18,823 nucleotides of DNA, from positions 1 to 18,823 of the forward strand of contig NZ_JNIV01000088.1 in assembly GCF_000701405.1 (NCBI RefSeq). The letters run 5' to 3'. Position 1 is the first letter of the stretch. Each line of letters begins with the position of its first letter. Below, piece after piece: positions 7,039 through 13,348 of this stretch. Below the pieces are notes generated by a model. That model saw only the letters and a list, made by a program, of their open reading frames with translations. It was not told the DNA's origin and ran no database searches. Made by a program: the position numbers and the translations under genes. Source of the DNA: Deinococcus marmoris DSM 12784 (GTDB lineage: Bacteria > Deinococcota > Deinococci > Deinococcales > Deinococcaceae).

Positions 7039-8234
7039 TTTGGAAATGGATCAGGAAAGCTGGCCCAGTGTTCCGGCCCCCCGGCCATTTCGGTGTCGCT
7101 GAGGAGTGCGGCGTCCAGCCGGGCGCTGATGGCCTGCTGGTCTATGCCCGTTCCGATGAACACCGGTTCCTGGCGGGCGTCCCCGGTGCCGTCATCCCAG
7201 ACGCCTTTCAGATACGCCGAGAACTCCGGGGAATGCGGCCAGCGCTCTGAGGGAACAGCGGCCCACCAGCGTCCGGCACGGTCAAGGTTTGCCAGCGCGC
7301 CCGCCTGACTCCACACCCCGGCAAACGCGGGACGGCTCGCCAGCCAGAAATGGCCCTTGCTGCGGATGACACCGGAGAACTCGCCATGAATGACCCCGTG
7401 AAAGCGCTGTGGGTGAAATGGGCGGCGCGAGCGGTACACAAATGAGCGCACGCCGTACTCCTCGCTTTCGGGCAGGTGTTCGCCGCGCAGTTCCTGGAGC
7501 CAGCCGGGTGCATCGGCGGCGCGGTCTATGTCAAACAGATGGGTGTTCATCACGGCCCCAGGCGAAACGCGGCCATGTTCTGCGCGGATCAACACCGCGT
7601 CGCGGTTTAAGCCCCCCAGTAAGCCCTCAAGCCGGGCAATGTCCGCCTCTGGCATCAGATCGGTCTTGTTGATGACCAGCACATTGGCAAATTCAATCTG
7701 ATCCATCAGCAGATCGTTGAGGGTGCGGCTGTCGTCAGGGCCGAGAGCCACACCACATTCAAGCAAGGCGTCAGCACGGCCCAGATCAAGCAGCAGATTC
7801 ACACCATCCACGACCGTCACCAGAGTATCAAGCCGGGCAATATCGTTGAGAATCTGGCCGGTCTCGCTTTCAAAAGTAAATGTTTCGGCCACGGGCAGGG
7901 GTTCGCTGATGCCGCTGGATTCAATCAGTATTCCGTCAAAGCGTCCCTCGCGGGCTAGGCGGGCGACCTCGATCAGCAGGTCTTCGCGCAGGGTGCAGCA
8001 GATACAGCCGTTGCTCATCTCGACCAGTCGCGCCTCGGTGTGGCCCAGCGCCAACTGTCCAGCCTGGACGAGCTGGGCGTCCACATTGACCTCGCTCATG
8101 TCGTTCACGATGACGGCCAGGCGCTGGCCCTTGGTGTTGGACAGCAGGTGGTTGAGCAGGGTGGTTTTTCCAGCGCCCAGAAATCCAGACAGCACCGTGA
8201 CAGGCAGCGGCTTGGCAGCGGTCTGGGGCGTCAC
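7029..8234 (-). CDS. COG0523 (ZigA/YciC-type) GTPase metallochaperone, copy 2
   Basis: A 401-aa G3E GTPase, the longest of the three here. P-loop GFLGAGKTT at residues 17-25; [15 protein letters not shown] with CxCC at 77-80; VLVINKTDL; a CobW_C domain with FVYRSRRPFHP, IRSKGHFWLA and a long Trp-rich C-terminal part (WPHSPEFSAYLKGVWDD, EPVFIGTGID) typical of the ZigA/YciC branch. Family members act as zinc chaperones under zinc starvation. The GTG start overlaps the stop of GTPase 3 (GTGA), and its own end overlaps the AztC-like gene, so the three are translationally coupled. Metal specificity is inferred from context. Confidence 0.92.
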   Translation of the reverse strand: MTPQTAAKPLPVTVLSGFLGAGKTTLLNHLLSNTKGQRLAVIVNDMSEVNVDAQLVQAGQLALGHTEARLVEMSNGCICCTLREDLLIEVARLAREGRFDGILIESSGISEPLPVAETFTFESETGQILNDIARLDTLVTVVDGVNLLLDLGRADALLECGVALGPDDSRTLNDLLMDQIEFANVLVINKTDLMPEADIARLEGLLGGLNRDAVLIRAEHGRVSPGAVMNTHLFDIDRAADAPGWLQELRGEHLPESEEYGVRSFVYRSRRPFHPQRFHGVIHGEFSGVIRSKGHFWLASRPAFAGVWSQAGALANLDRAGRWWAAVPSERWPHSPEFSAYLKGVWDDGTGDARQEPVFIGTGIDQQAISARLDAALLSDTEMAGGPEHWASFPDPFPKWE

Positions 8235-9286
8235 AGCCGCACTCCGCTGGGCTTGGCCGGAACGCGGCGCAGGATCCGCCGTGTCTGTTTGCTCAGGCGG
8301 GCGAAGGCGGCACGTTCCTCGTTGGCGTCCAGGTCACGTCCGATCATGACGATACGGGTCTGGCCCGTTCGCGCTTCAGGACCGGGATCAAGCGTGATCA
8401 GATCCCGAACCGCGTGCAGGGTCAGGCGCTGTGGATGGGCCTCCAGACTCACCTCGCCCTTGACGCGCAATACCTGTCCTGGACGGGAGGTGATGCGCCG
8501 AACCAGGGTGTACCAGCCGTCCAGGGACAGCGGCGTGTTGCTTTCCAGGGTGAAACTCTTGAGGGCGCGGGTATGAACGGTCTGGGCAGCGGAGGCGGGC
8601 ATGGTCCAGTCGGCACTGAAGCCGTGTGTGCCGAGCAGCGCCAGGGCGTCCACGACCGAATGCTGGGCCTCCACAAGATGTGTCAGCGGATTGAGGGCCT
8701 GAACCAGTGTCCGCATCTGCTTCAGGTCGGGCGGCGTGACCAGATCGGTCTTGTTCATGACCACCGTGGTGGCGTAGAGGAGCTGCGCGGCTCCCTCCGG
8801 GTTTTCGTGAAGGGTCTGGGCCAAGTTGCGGGCGTCTACCACGGTGATCAGGCTGTCCAGTCTGAAGATGGCCCGCACATCCGGATCAAGCAGCGTTTCC
8901 AGCACGGGCAGGGGATCGGCAATGCCGCTCAGTTCAATCAGAACGTGTGCGGGTGCGCCGCCCTCACTCTGGCCGCGCTGCGCCAGGATGACCAGCGCCC
9001 GGATCAGGTCATCGCGCCCGGTGCAGCACAGGCAGCCAGCCGTCAGTTCCTGAATGTCATCTGGCTGATCACTGAGGCGTTCGATCAGGCCGCCATCGAC
9101 GCCCGTCTGGCCGAATTCGTTGACGATCACGCCGATGCGGCGGCCCGGCAGGGTCTGGGCAAAGTGTGCGGCAGTGCTGCGGATCAGGTGGTTGACCAGC
9201 GTGGTCTTGCCCGCGCCGAGAAACCCGCCGATGACGGTGATGGGGATTCGGGGATCAGCGGGGGTCACAGAATCAGGAATGGTCAT
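8231..9286 (-). CDS. COG0523 (CobW-type) GTPase, copy 3
   Basis: A 351-aa G3E GTPase. P-loop GFLGAGKTT at 21-29; ELTAGCLCCTGRDDL with CxCC at 85-88; VVMNKTDL; C-terminal IVMIGRDLDANEER. It has the form CLCCTGRDD, where the other two copies have CICCTLRxD, so it belongs to another subfamily. It is the first gene of the second zinc group. Its ATG lies 9 nt behind a -10 hexamer with no ribosome-binding site, so the mRNA should be leaderless. The 18-bp palindromic operator covers this promoter. Zinc allocation is the likely role; other metals remain possible. Confidence 0.9.
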   Translation of the reverse strand: MTIPDSVTPADPRIPITVIGGFLGAGKTTLVNHLIRSTAAHFAQTLPGRRIGVIVNEFGQTGVDGGLIERLSDQPDDIQELTAGCLCCTGRDDLIRALVILAQRGQSEGGAPAHVLIELSGIADPLPVLETLLDPDVRAIFRLDSLITVVDARNLAQTLHENPEGAAQLLYATTVVMNKTDLVTPPDLKQMRTLVQALNPLTHLVEAQHSVVDALALLGTHGFSADWTMPASAAQTVHTRALKSFTLESNTPLSLDGWYTLVRRITSRPGQVLRVKGEVSLEAHPQRLTLHAVRDLITLDPGPEARTGQTRIVMIGRDLDANEERAAFARLSKQTRRILRRVPAKPSGVRL

Positions 9287-9324
9287 CTATCCATAATGAT
9301 ATATCATTATCAATAACATGACAA
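9287..9324 (-). promoter_or_regulatory. Leaderless promoter of the GTPase3-GTPase2-aztC(-aztD) group
   Basis: On the minus strand: -35 TTGTCA (9319-9324), 17-bp spacer, -10 TATCAT (9296-9301), 9 nt, then ATG at 9286. This is the same geometry and -10 sequence as the zur promoter. The -35 overlaps the first codons of the divergent gene. Confidence 0.7.
9289..9314. promoter_or_regulatory. Palindromic Fur/Zur-type operator shared by divergent genes
   Basis: The core ATAATGATATATCATTAT (9293-9310) is an 18-bp perfect palindrome within a 26-bp site that matches 4810-4835 at about 21 of 26 positions. It overlaps the -10 of the leftward promoter, and also a rightward -10 (TATCAT 9302-9307, 10 nt before the ATG at 9318, with a weak -35 TGGTCA at 9280-9285). 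One bound repressor dimer pair could silence both directions. Confidence 0.8.
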
Positions 9325-9746
9325 ACACTGACCTTCGTTCCCGCTGTCCCCTGACCGTGCAGTTCTGGCTGCTGGGCCTGGACGCCCGGCAGGGCCATCT
9401 TCTCTTGCGCGGCTTTCAGAAACGTCCGGCGTCCCAGGGCAGCAGCACCTATGTCCTGGACCACCTGAGCCTGCACAGTTCCGGCCTGTCTCTCCGGCAG
9501 GAATCAGATCTGTTGCGGTTCAACCGGCGCACCCAGAGCTACACCCTGAACGAACGGCCCATTCCCGCAAAATTTGCCCGCCAGCTCATGCGGCCTGCTC
9601 TGCAAGCGCACGAGGACTGGACGGCGCTCCAGTTCGGCGAGGCTTACCGTCAGTCGCAGTTTGTCACCCACCGTCTGCCCCGTCTGGTGGCTCGTTCGCT
9701 GGATGCCTGGCGGCACTATGTCCGGCCTGTGACGATCAGTCCATGA
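9318..9746 (+). CDS. Unrecognised 142-aa protein, candidate new Zur-regulon member
   Basis: I do not recognise a family. The protein is cytoplasmic in appearance (no signal peptide, no membrane helix), basic, and rich in Arg, Leu and Gln; single Cys (C10); scattered His (H26, and one in THRLPRL). It begins MTNTDLRSRCPLTVQFWLLG and ends WRHYVRPVTISP. The ATG is 10 nt after a -10 hexamer and has no ribosome-binding site, so its mRNA is probably leaderless. It is divergent from GTPase 3 and shares the palindromic operator, which is the only clue to its role: expression under low zinc. Codon use resembles the neighbours. It could be a zinc-stress protein restricted to this lineage. Confidence 0.6.
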   Translation: MTNTDLRSRCPLTVQFWLLGLDARQGHLLLRGFQKRPASQGSSTYVLDHLSLHSSGLSLRQESDLLRFNRRTQSYTLNERPIPAKFARQLMRPALQAHEDWTALQFGEAYRQSQFVTHRLPRLVARSLDAWRHYVRPVTISP

Positions 9747-9759
9747 CTGTCAGGTCATA

Positions 9760-9890
9760 GAGGCCACCAAAATCCAGGGGCAATGGCTTTCCAGTGCTGA
9801 AATGCTCGCTGGATGCCTGCGGGGTAACGGTGCCGAAGAGCCTGACGAATCTATTGGCCAACCCTCCCGCCCCCGCTTTTTGGTGGACTC
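9760..9890 (+). mobile_element. 131-bp MITE-like element, left copy
   Basis: This copy matches the reverse complement of 14793-14923 with only three differences over 131 bp. The ends form an imperfect terminal inverted repeat (GAGtCCACCAAAA... at each end; 19 of 22 positions in the right copy, where one end continues GCGGGGGC and the other CCAGGGGC). It has no coding capacity of its own. Its right end sits directly against the truncated transposase head at 9891. No clear target duplication is visible. Confidence 0.75.
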
Positions 9891-9939
9891 CAACAGCGTC
9901 TCGCTTGAATTCAGCGGAATGGATTCTGCGGTGGGTCAT
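9891..9939 (-). pseudogene. Head of an IS3-type transposase OrfA, cut by the 131-bp element
   Basis: From the ATG at 9939, with AGGAGG just upstream, the minus strand encodes MTHRRIHSAEFKRDAV, which reads like the N-terminal helix-turn-helix start of IS3-family OrfA proteins. After 16 codons the frame enters the 131-bp element and loses all similarity. The rest of the transposase is absent. The IS family is an impression from a short motif. Confidence 0.5.
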
Positions 9940-10062
9940 GATGGTGCCTCCTATTGACGAGGCTGATCTCCATCTGCGCAAAACTGAGTCATCCTCAGCG
10001 ATGTCTAGCCCCTCCGTCAGCGTGATACGCACCGAAGACCACAGGCAGAAGAGGCGGCGCAC
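9940..10062. other. Non-coding remnant between IS head and the third Zur-like promoter
   Basis: No gene is supported here. It probably contains the left end of the lost insertion sequence (upstream of the OrfA start), but I cannot fix its terminal repeat. A frame on the minus strand continues through it without recognisable similarity. Confidence 0.4.
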
Positions 10063-10091
10063 TTGACTCCTTATTGAGAATAGTTTATCAA
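10063..10091 (+). promoter_or_regulatory. Promoter upstream of the FecCD-type ABC operon
   Basis: -35 TTGACT (10063-10068), 17-bp spacer, -10 TATCAA (10086-10091). The nearest start codon is the CobW head ATG at 10128, about 36 nt beyond the -10, so this transcript would carry a short leader, unlike the other two Zur-like promoters. No terminator is evident before the permease gene at 10465. Confidence 0.6.
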
Positions 10092-10092
10092 T
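10073..10092. promoter_or_regulatory. Degenerate Zur-like operator
   Basis: This site has outer arms ATTGA (10073-10077) and TCAAT (10088-10092). Aligned with the minus-strand reading of the 9289-9314 operator, 15 of the first 20 positions agree, and it lies at the same place relative to -35 and -10. Its internal symmetry is weaker, so regulation by the same repressor is plausible but less certain. Confidence 0.5.
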
Positions 10093-10127
10093 AGATCCCT
10101 CGAGGGGAGTGGCTTCCAAGAGATCCT

Positions 10128-10373
10128 ATGACTGCATCCCTGGAACGTCCCCTGATTGTTACGGTTCTGTCTGGCTTTCTGGGGGCGGGCAAACTGGCAG
10201 ACGTTTCCCGCCGCCTTTCCGCAGTGGTGACGCGCCGCTGCACCCCAGCCCCCGCCCCTTCACCCCCCTTCGAGTTCAAGGAGAACACCATGTCCACCCT
10301 GGCCCGCACCGTCCTTGCCACCGCCGCCCTGCTGAGTCGCCGGGACGTGCGGGCGCTCAAGAGGACTGTGTGA
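10128..10373 (+). pseudogene. Second truncated COG0523 GTPase head fused to unrelated sequence
   Basis: The ATG at 10128 opens MTASLERPLIVTVLSG followed by FLGAGK, the start of a CobW-type GTPase that is cut inside the P-loop: the Thr-Thr of GKTT is missing and unrelated residues (LADVSRRLS...) follow. The frame then passes through AAGGAG plus an in-frame ATG at 10290 and stops at 10371-10373. No further GTPase sequence is found in any frame nearby, so this is a deletion remnant rather than a frameshift. The head most resembles the start of GTPase 2 ([15 protein letters not shown]). Confidence 0.65.
10290..10373 (+). pseudogene. Signal-peptide-like gene head, truncated
   Basis: AAGGAG is spaced about 6 nt before an ATG at 10290 that opens MSTLARTVLATAALLS, which looks like the start of an exported protein such as a binding protein. 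It continues only as RRDVRALKRTV and stops, with no mature domain. It is in frame with the CobW head, so it may also be a read-through tail of that remnant. This looks like the second gene start preserved after a deletion. Confidence 0.45.
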
Positions 10374-10468
10374 CTGACGACGCGGAATCCATGCGGGCGC
10401 GTCAGGACTCTGTCGCCCAGTTGCACGCTACTGGGAATTTCACCCTGTACCTGGCGCGGCGACCATGA
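10370..10468 (+). CDS. 32-codon ORF of unknown function before the permease
   Basis: GTG at 10370 (overlapping the previous stop) opens VTDDAESMRARQDSVAQLHA and ends YLARRP at TGA 10466-10468, which overlaps the permease start ATG (ATGA). The overlaps at both ends make coupling possible. No family is recognised; it may be the tail of a deleted gene, or a leader that carries ribosomes into the permease gene, which has no good ribosome-binding site of its own. Confidence 0.35.
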   Translation: MTDDAESMRARQDSVAQLHATGNFTLYLARRP

Positions 10469-11550
10469 TGCGCCGGGACGCCTCTATGCTGAACGCCGCG
10501 CATGACAGGCCACGACGTTCGCGCGCCGCAACCTTCGGTCTGCTCGTGGTCGCCGTGTCGGTCCTGCTGATCCTCGCGGTGCTGACCTCAGTCTCGCTGG
10601 GGGCTGTCCATCTTCCCATTGAGCGGGTCGCGCGCATCGCGGCACACCATATTTTCGGCGTCGGGCCGGTCACGTGGACGCCGGTGGACGACCAGATCGT
10701 GTGGACGTTCCGCGCGCCGCGCGCCCTGCTCGCGGCCCTGGTTGGTGCGGCGCTCGCTGTGTCGGGCGCGGTGTTGCAGGCGGTGGCGCGCAATGCCCTG
10801 GCGGACCCGTACGTGTTCGGTATTTCGGGCGGCGCGAGTGTCGCCGCCGTGGCGTCTCTTACCCTGGGCGGTGCCGTGACGGGTGGGCTGCCGTTGCCCT
10901 TCGCGGCGTTTACGGGCGCGGCCCTCACCACCCTCGCCGTATACGCCCTCGCGCAGAGTGGCGGGCGGGTCACGCCCCTGCGGCTGGTGCTGTCGGGCGT
11001 GGCCGCCGGGTACGTGCTGTCCGCCGTCACAAGTTTTCTGGTGCTGCGCGCCGCCGGGCCGGACAATCCACTCGGCAGCGTCCTGACCTGGCTGGCAGGC
11101 AGCTTCGGCGGCGCGCAGTGGTCTTACCTCGGCGTACCCAGCGTGGCGCTACTGCTCGCTACTGGGTGGCTGCTGGCCCGTGCCCGCGCCATGAACGCGC
11201 TGCTCAACGGCGAGGAAGGCGCTATCAGCCTCGGTGTGAACGTTCAGCGCTTTCGGTTGGAGCTGTTCTTGCTCACCGCCCTGCTAGTCGGGGTGTCGGT
11301 GGCGGTGTCAGGGGCCATCGGCTTTGTGGGCTTAATGATTCCGCACGTCGCGCGGCTGCTGACCGGCAGCGACCACCGCCGGGTTCTGCCACTTTGCGCT
11401 TTGCTGGGCGCGGCCTTCCTGGTGACCTGCGATGTGCTGGGGCGGGTTGTCATCGCGCCCACCGAACTGCCGGTCGGTATCGTCACCGCCGTGTTCGGCG
11501 GGCCGTTCTTCGTGTGGCTGCTGCGGCGCAATCGCCGGGAGACCCTGTGA
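10465..11550 (+). CDS. FecCD-family (BtuC-like) ABC transporter permease
   Basis: A 361-aa polytopic membrane protein of the FecCD family, with about nine to ten hydrophobic segments starting at residues 23-45. The family motif is clear: LQAVARNALADPYVFGISGGASVAAV, later GAIGFVGLMIPHVARLL, and RVVIAPTELPVGIVTAVFGGPFF near the C-terminus. Such permeases import ferric siderophores, heme, cobalamin or other metal chelates; they are unrelated to the ZnuB/AztB permeases that serve the two zinc-binding proteins in this window. The second ATG (10468) is a possible alternative start. Its stop overlaps the ATPase start (GTGA). Confidence 0.92.
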   Translation: MMRRDASMLNAAHDRPRRSRAATFGLLVVAVSVLLILAVLTSVSLGAVHLPIERVARIAAHHIFGVGPVTWTPVDDQIVWTFRAPRALLAALVGAALAVSGAVLQAVARNALADPYVFGISGGASVAAVASLTLGGAVTGGLPLPFAAFTGAALTTLAVYALAQSGGRVTPLRLVLSGVAAGYVLSAVTSFLVLRAAGPDNPLGSVLTWLAGSFGGAQWSYLGVPSVALLLATGWLLARARAMNALLNGEEGAISLGVNVQRFRLELFLLTALLVGVSVAVSGAIGFVGLMIPHVARLLTGSDHRRVLPLCALLGAAFLVTCDVLGRVVIAPTELPVGIVTAVFGGPFFVWLLRRNRRETL

Positions 11551-12347
11551 AGCTCGACCTCAGCAGCGTGGGGGCCGATCTCGGCGCGCGGCGCATCGTG
11601 GACGACGTGACGCTCCATGTGCAGGCCGGTGAAATCGTGGGCCTGATCGGTCCGAACGGCAGCGGCAAAAGCACCTTGCTGCGCACCGTGTACCGGATGC
11701 TGCGCCCAGTCGCGGGCCGCGTCACGCTCGGCACAGACGACCTGTGGCGGCTTCCCCCACGGGAGGCGGCGCGCCGGGTTGCTGTGGTCGCGCAGGAAGC
11801 TGCCCCAGAGTTTGAGTTCACGGTGTCGGAAGTCGTGGAGATGGGCCGCACGCCGCACAAGGGGGCCTTCGCACGCGATACGCCGCAGGACGCCAGCATC
11901 GTGCGCGGAGCGCTAGCGCGGGTGGACCTGCAAGCGTTCGCCCAGCGCGACTTCGCCACCCTTTCCGGCGGCGAAAAGCAGCGTGTAATGGTCGCGCGGG
12001 CGCTCGCGCAGGAACCGAAGCTGCTCGTGCTGGACGAACCCACCAACCACCTCGACATCCACCACCAGCTTGAACTGCTCGAACTGCTGCGTTCGCTCAA
12101 GTTGACCATCCTCGTGACGCTGCACGATCTCAACCTCGCTGCTGCGTACTGCGACCGCCTGTACCTGCTCGACGCGGGTCGGCTGGTCGCCTGCGGCGCG
12201 CCGCAGGACGTGCTCACGCCCGAACTGCTCCGGCAGGTGTACCGGGTGGACGTGGTGGTGTCGCGCCACCCGGTCACAGCCCGACACCACCTTTCATTTT
12301 TTCCGCTTCAACGCGCTGTCTCTCTCGCACCACCGGAGGTCTTATGA
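11547..12347 (+). CDS. FecE/BtuD-type ABC transporter ATPase
   Basis: A 266-aa nucleotide-binding subunit. Walker A GPNGSGKST, Q-loop in VAVVAQEA, signature LSGGEKQRV, Walker B LLVLDEPTNHLD and switch His in LVTLHDLN are all intact. The start is the GTG at 11547, which overlaps the permease stop; the frame is open far upstream only because it reads through the permease gene in another phase. It forms the cytoplasmic motor of the uptake system with the permease before it and the binding protein after it (ATGA overlap). The substrate is not shown by the ATPase. Confidence 0.93.
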   Translation: MKLDLSSVGADLGARRIVDDVTLHVQAGEIVGLIGPNGSGKSTLLRTVYRMLRPVAGRVTLGTDDLWRLPPREAARRVAVVAQEAAPEFEFTVSEVVEMGRTPHKGAFARDTPQDASIVRGALARVDLQAFAQRDFATLSGGEKQRVMVARALAQEPKLLVLDEPTNHLDIHHQLELLELLRSLKLTILVTLHDLNLAAAYCDRLYLLDAGRLVACGAPQDVLTPELLRQVYRVDVVVSRHPVTARHHLSFFPLQRAVSLAPPEVL

Positions 12348-13291
12348 ATACCACCCGTCTTGTCTCACTCAGCTTCATCCTGCTCGCCAGCATGGGTGCC
12401 CACGCGCAAAACCCGTCCCCGGTCAAGGTCAACAACTGCGGTCAGGCGCTGACCTTTGCCCAGGCGCCGCAGCGCGTCATCACCACGTACTCGGTCACCA
12501 CCGAGCTGATGCTGCGCCTCGGTCTCGGCGACCGGATCGTCGGCGCGGCGAACTTCGGGGAAGCCATGCCCGCCGACTTGCAAACGGCCTACACGAAGCT
12601 CAACCGCATCGGCGCGAATTACCGCCTGCCCAAGGAAATCACGCTGTCGCTGCGCCCGGACTTCGTGTTCGACAACCAGCCCAACTCGGCCTACGATGGC
12701 AAGAAAGGCAATGCGACTCAGGCGGAGTTGAGAGCGGCGGGCGCGCAACTCTATACCCTGACGGCCAAGTGCGGCGGCGGTCGGGTAGGGGCCAAATTCG
12801 AGGACATCTACACCGATCTAAACAACCTCGGGCGTATTTTCGGCGTGGAAAGCCGTGCCAGAGCGGTGGTGGCCGACATGAGCAAGACGGTTGCGGGGGT
12901 GCGGGCGCGTGTGGCAGGCCGTCCACCCGTGCGCGTGATGATGTACTCGGACGGTGAGGGACCGGTCGGCGTGTACGGCCCCGGCCCCTACGACAACGTC
13001 TTGAAACTGGCGGGCGCGGTAAACGTCTTTGGCGACCTGAAGGACATCTACGCGCAGCTCAGCGTGGAGGAAATTGCAGTACGCGACTTCGACGCTTTCG
13101 TGATTCTGTCGGCGGAGGGCAACGAAAAACAGGCAATGGATTTCCTGCTGCGTACCTTCCCGAACAGCAAGGCCGCCAAAAATAAACGGGTAGTGGCCGT
13201 GGCGTACGAACTGGTGAATCCGGGTGTGCGCAGTCACCTGGGCGTGGAGCGGCTCGCGCGTGGGCTACACCCAGAAGCATTTCGGAGGTAG
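12344..13291 (+). CDS. FecB/BtuF-type ABC transporter substrate-binding protein
   Basis: A 315-aa cluster A-II (PF01497) binding protein with a cleavable signal peptide ending at ...GAHA (about residue 21) and no lipobox. The N-terminal lobe begins VKVNNCGQALTFAQAPQRVI; further features are TTELMLRLGLGDRIVG, FEDIYTDLNNLGRIFGV and the C-terminal NPGVRSHLGVERLARGLHP. The pair of Cys (C28 of NNCGQ and one in TAKCGGG) fits a disulfide seen in a subgroup related to binding proteins annotated for F420-0 or iron-complex uptake. GGAGG lies about 6 nt before the ATG. The ligand may be a ferric or other metal chelate; it cannot be read from the sequence. Confidence 0.88.
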   Translation: MNTTRLVSLSFILLASMGAHAQNPSPVKVNNCGQALTFAQAPQRVITTYSVTTELMLRLGLGDRIVGAANFGEAMPADLQTAYTKLNRIGANYRLPKEITLSLRPDFVFDNQPNSAYDGKKGNATQAELRAAGAQLYTLTAKCGGGRVGAKFEDIYTDLNNLGRIFGVESRARAVVADMSKTVAGVRARVAGRPPVRVMMYSDGEGPVGVYGPGPYDNVLKLAGAVNVFGDLKDIYAQLSVEEIAVRDFDAFVILSAEGNEKQAMDFLLRTFPNSKAAKNKRVVAVAYELVNPGVRSHLGVERLARGLHPEAFRR

Positions 13292-13348
13292 GAACGCTGT
13301 GACCGGGGCCATGTTCACTGGGTCTCCAGCGGAAGAGAGAAAGTCAGC

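Noticed and set aside
9755..9895. Target-site duplications around the two 131-bp elements
   Set aside because: Flanks were compared at all four ends and no convincing equal pair was found.
10128..10200. Second GTPase head explained as a simple frameshift or sequencing error
   Set aside because: No GTPase sequence follows in any frame, so sequence is missing rather than out of phase.
10109..10369. Plus-strand frame from a GTG at 10109 across the CobW head
   Set aside because: Low-complexity Pro/Arg-rich translation in a different phase from both recognisable heads; only the part after 10370 is kept as a possible small ORF.
10674..11546. Long plus-strand frame running into the ATPase gene
   Set aside because: It overlaps the permease gene in another phase, is extremely rich in Arg/Gly and has no family similarity; the ATPase domain begins at the GTG at 11547.
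10465..13291. ABC genes considered as the missing ZnuBC/AztAB partners of the zinc-binding proteins
   Set aside because: The permease is FecCD/BtuC-type and its own binding protein is cluster A-II; cluster A-I zinc proteins use a different permease family.
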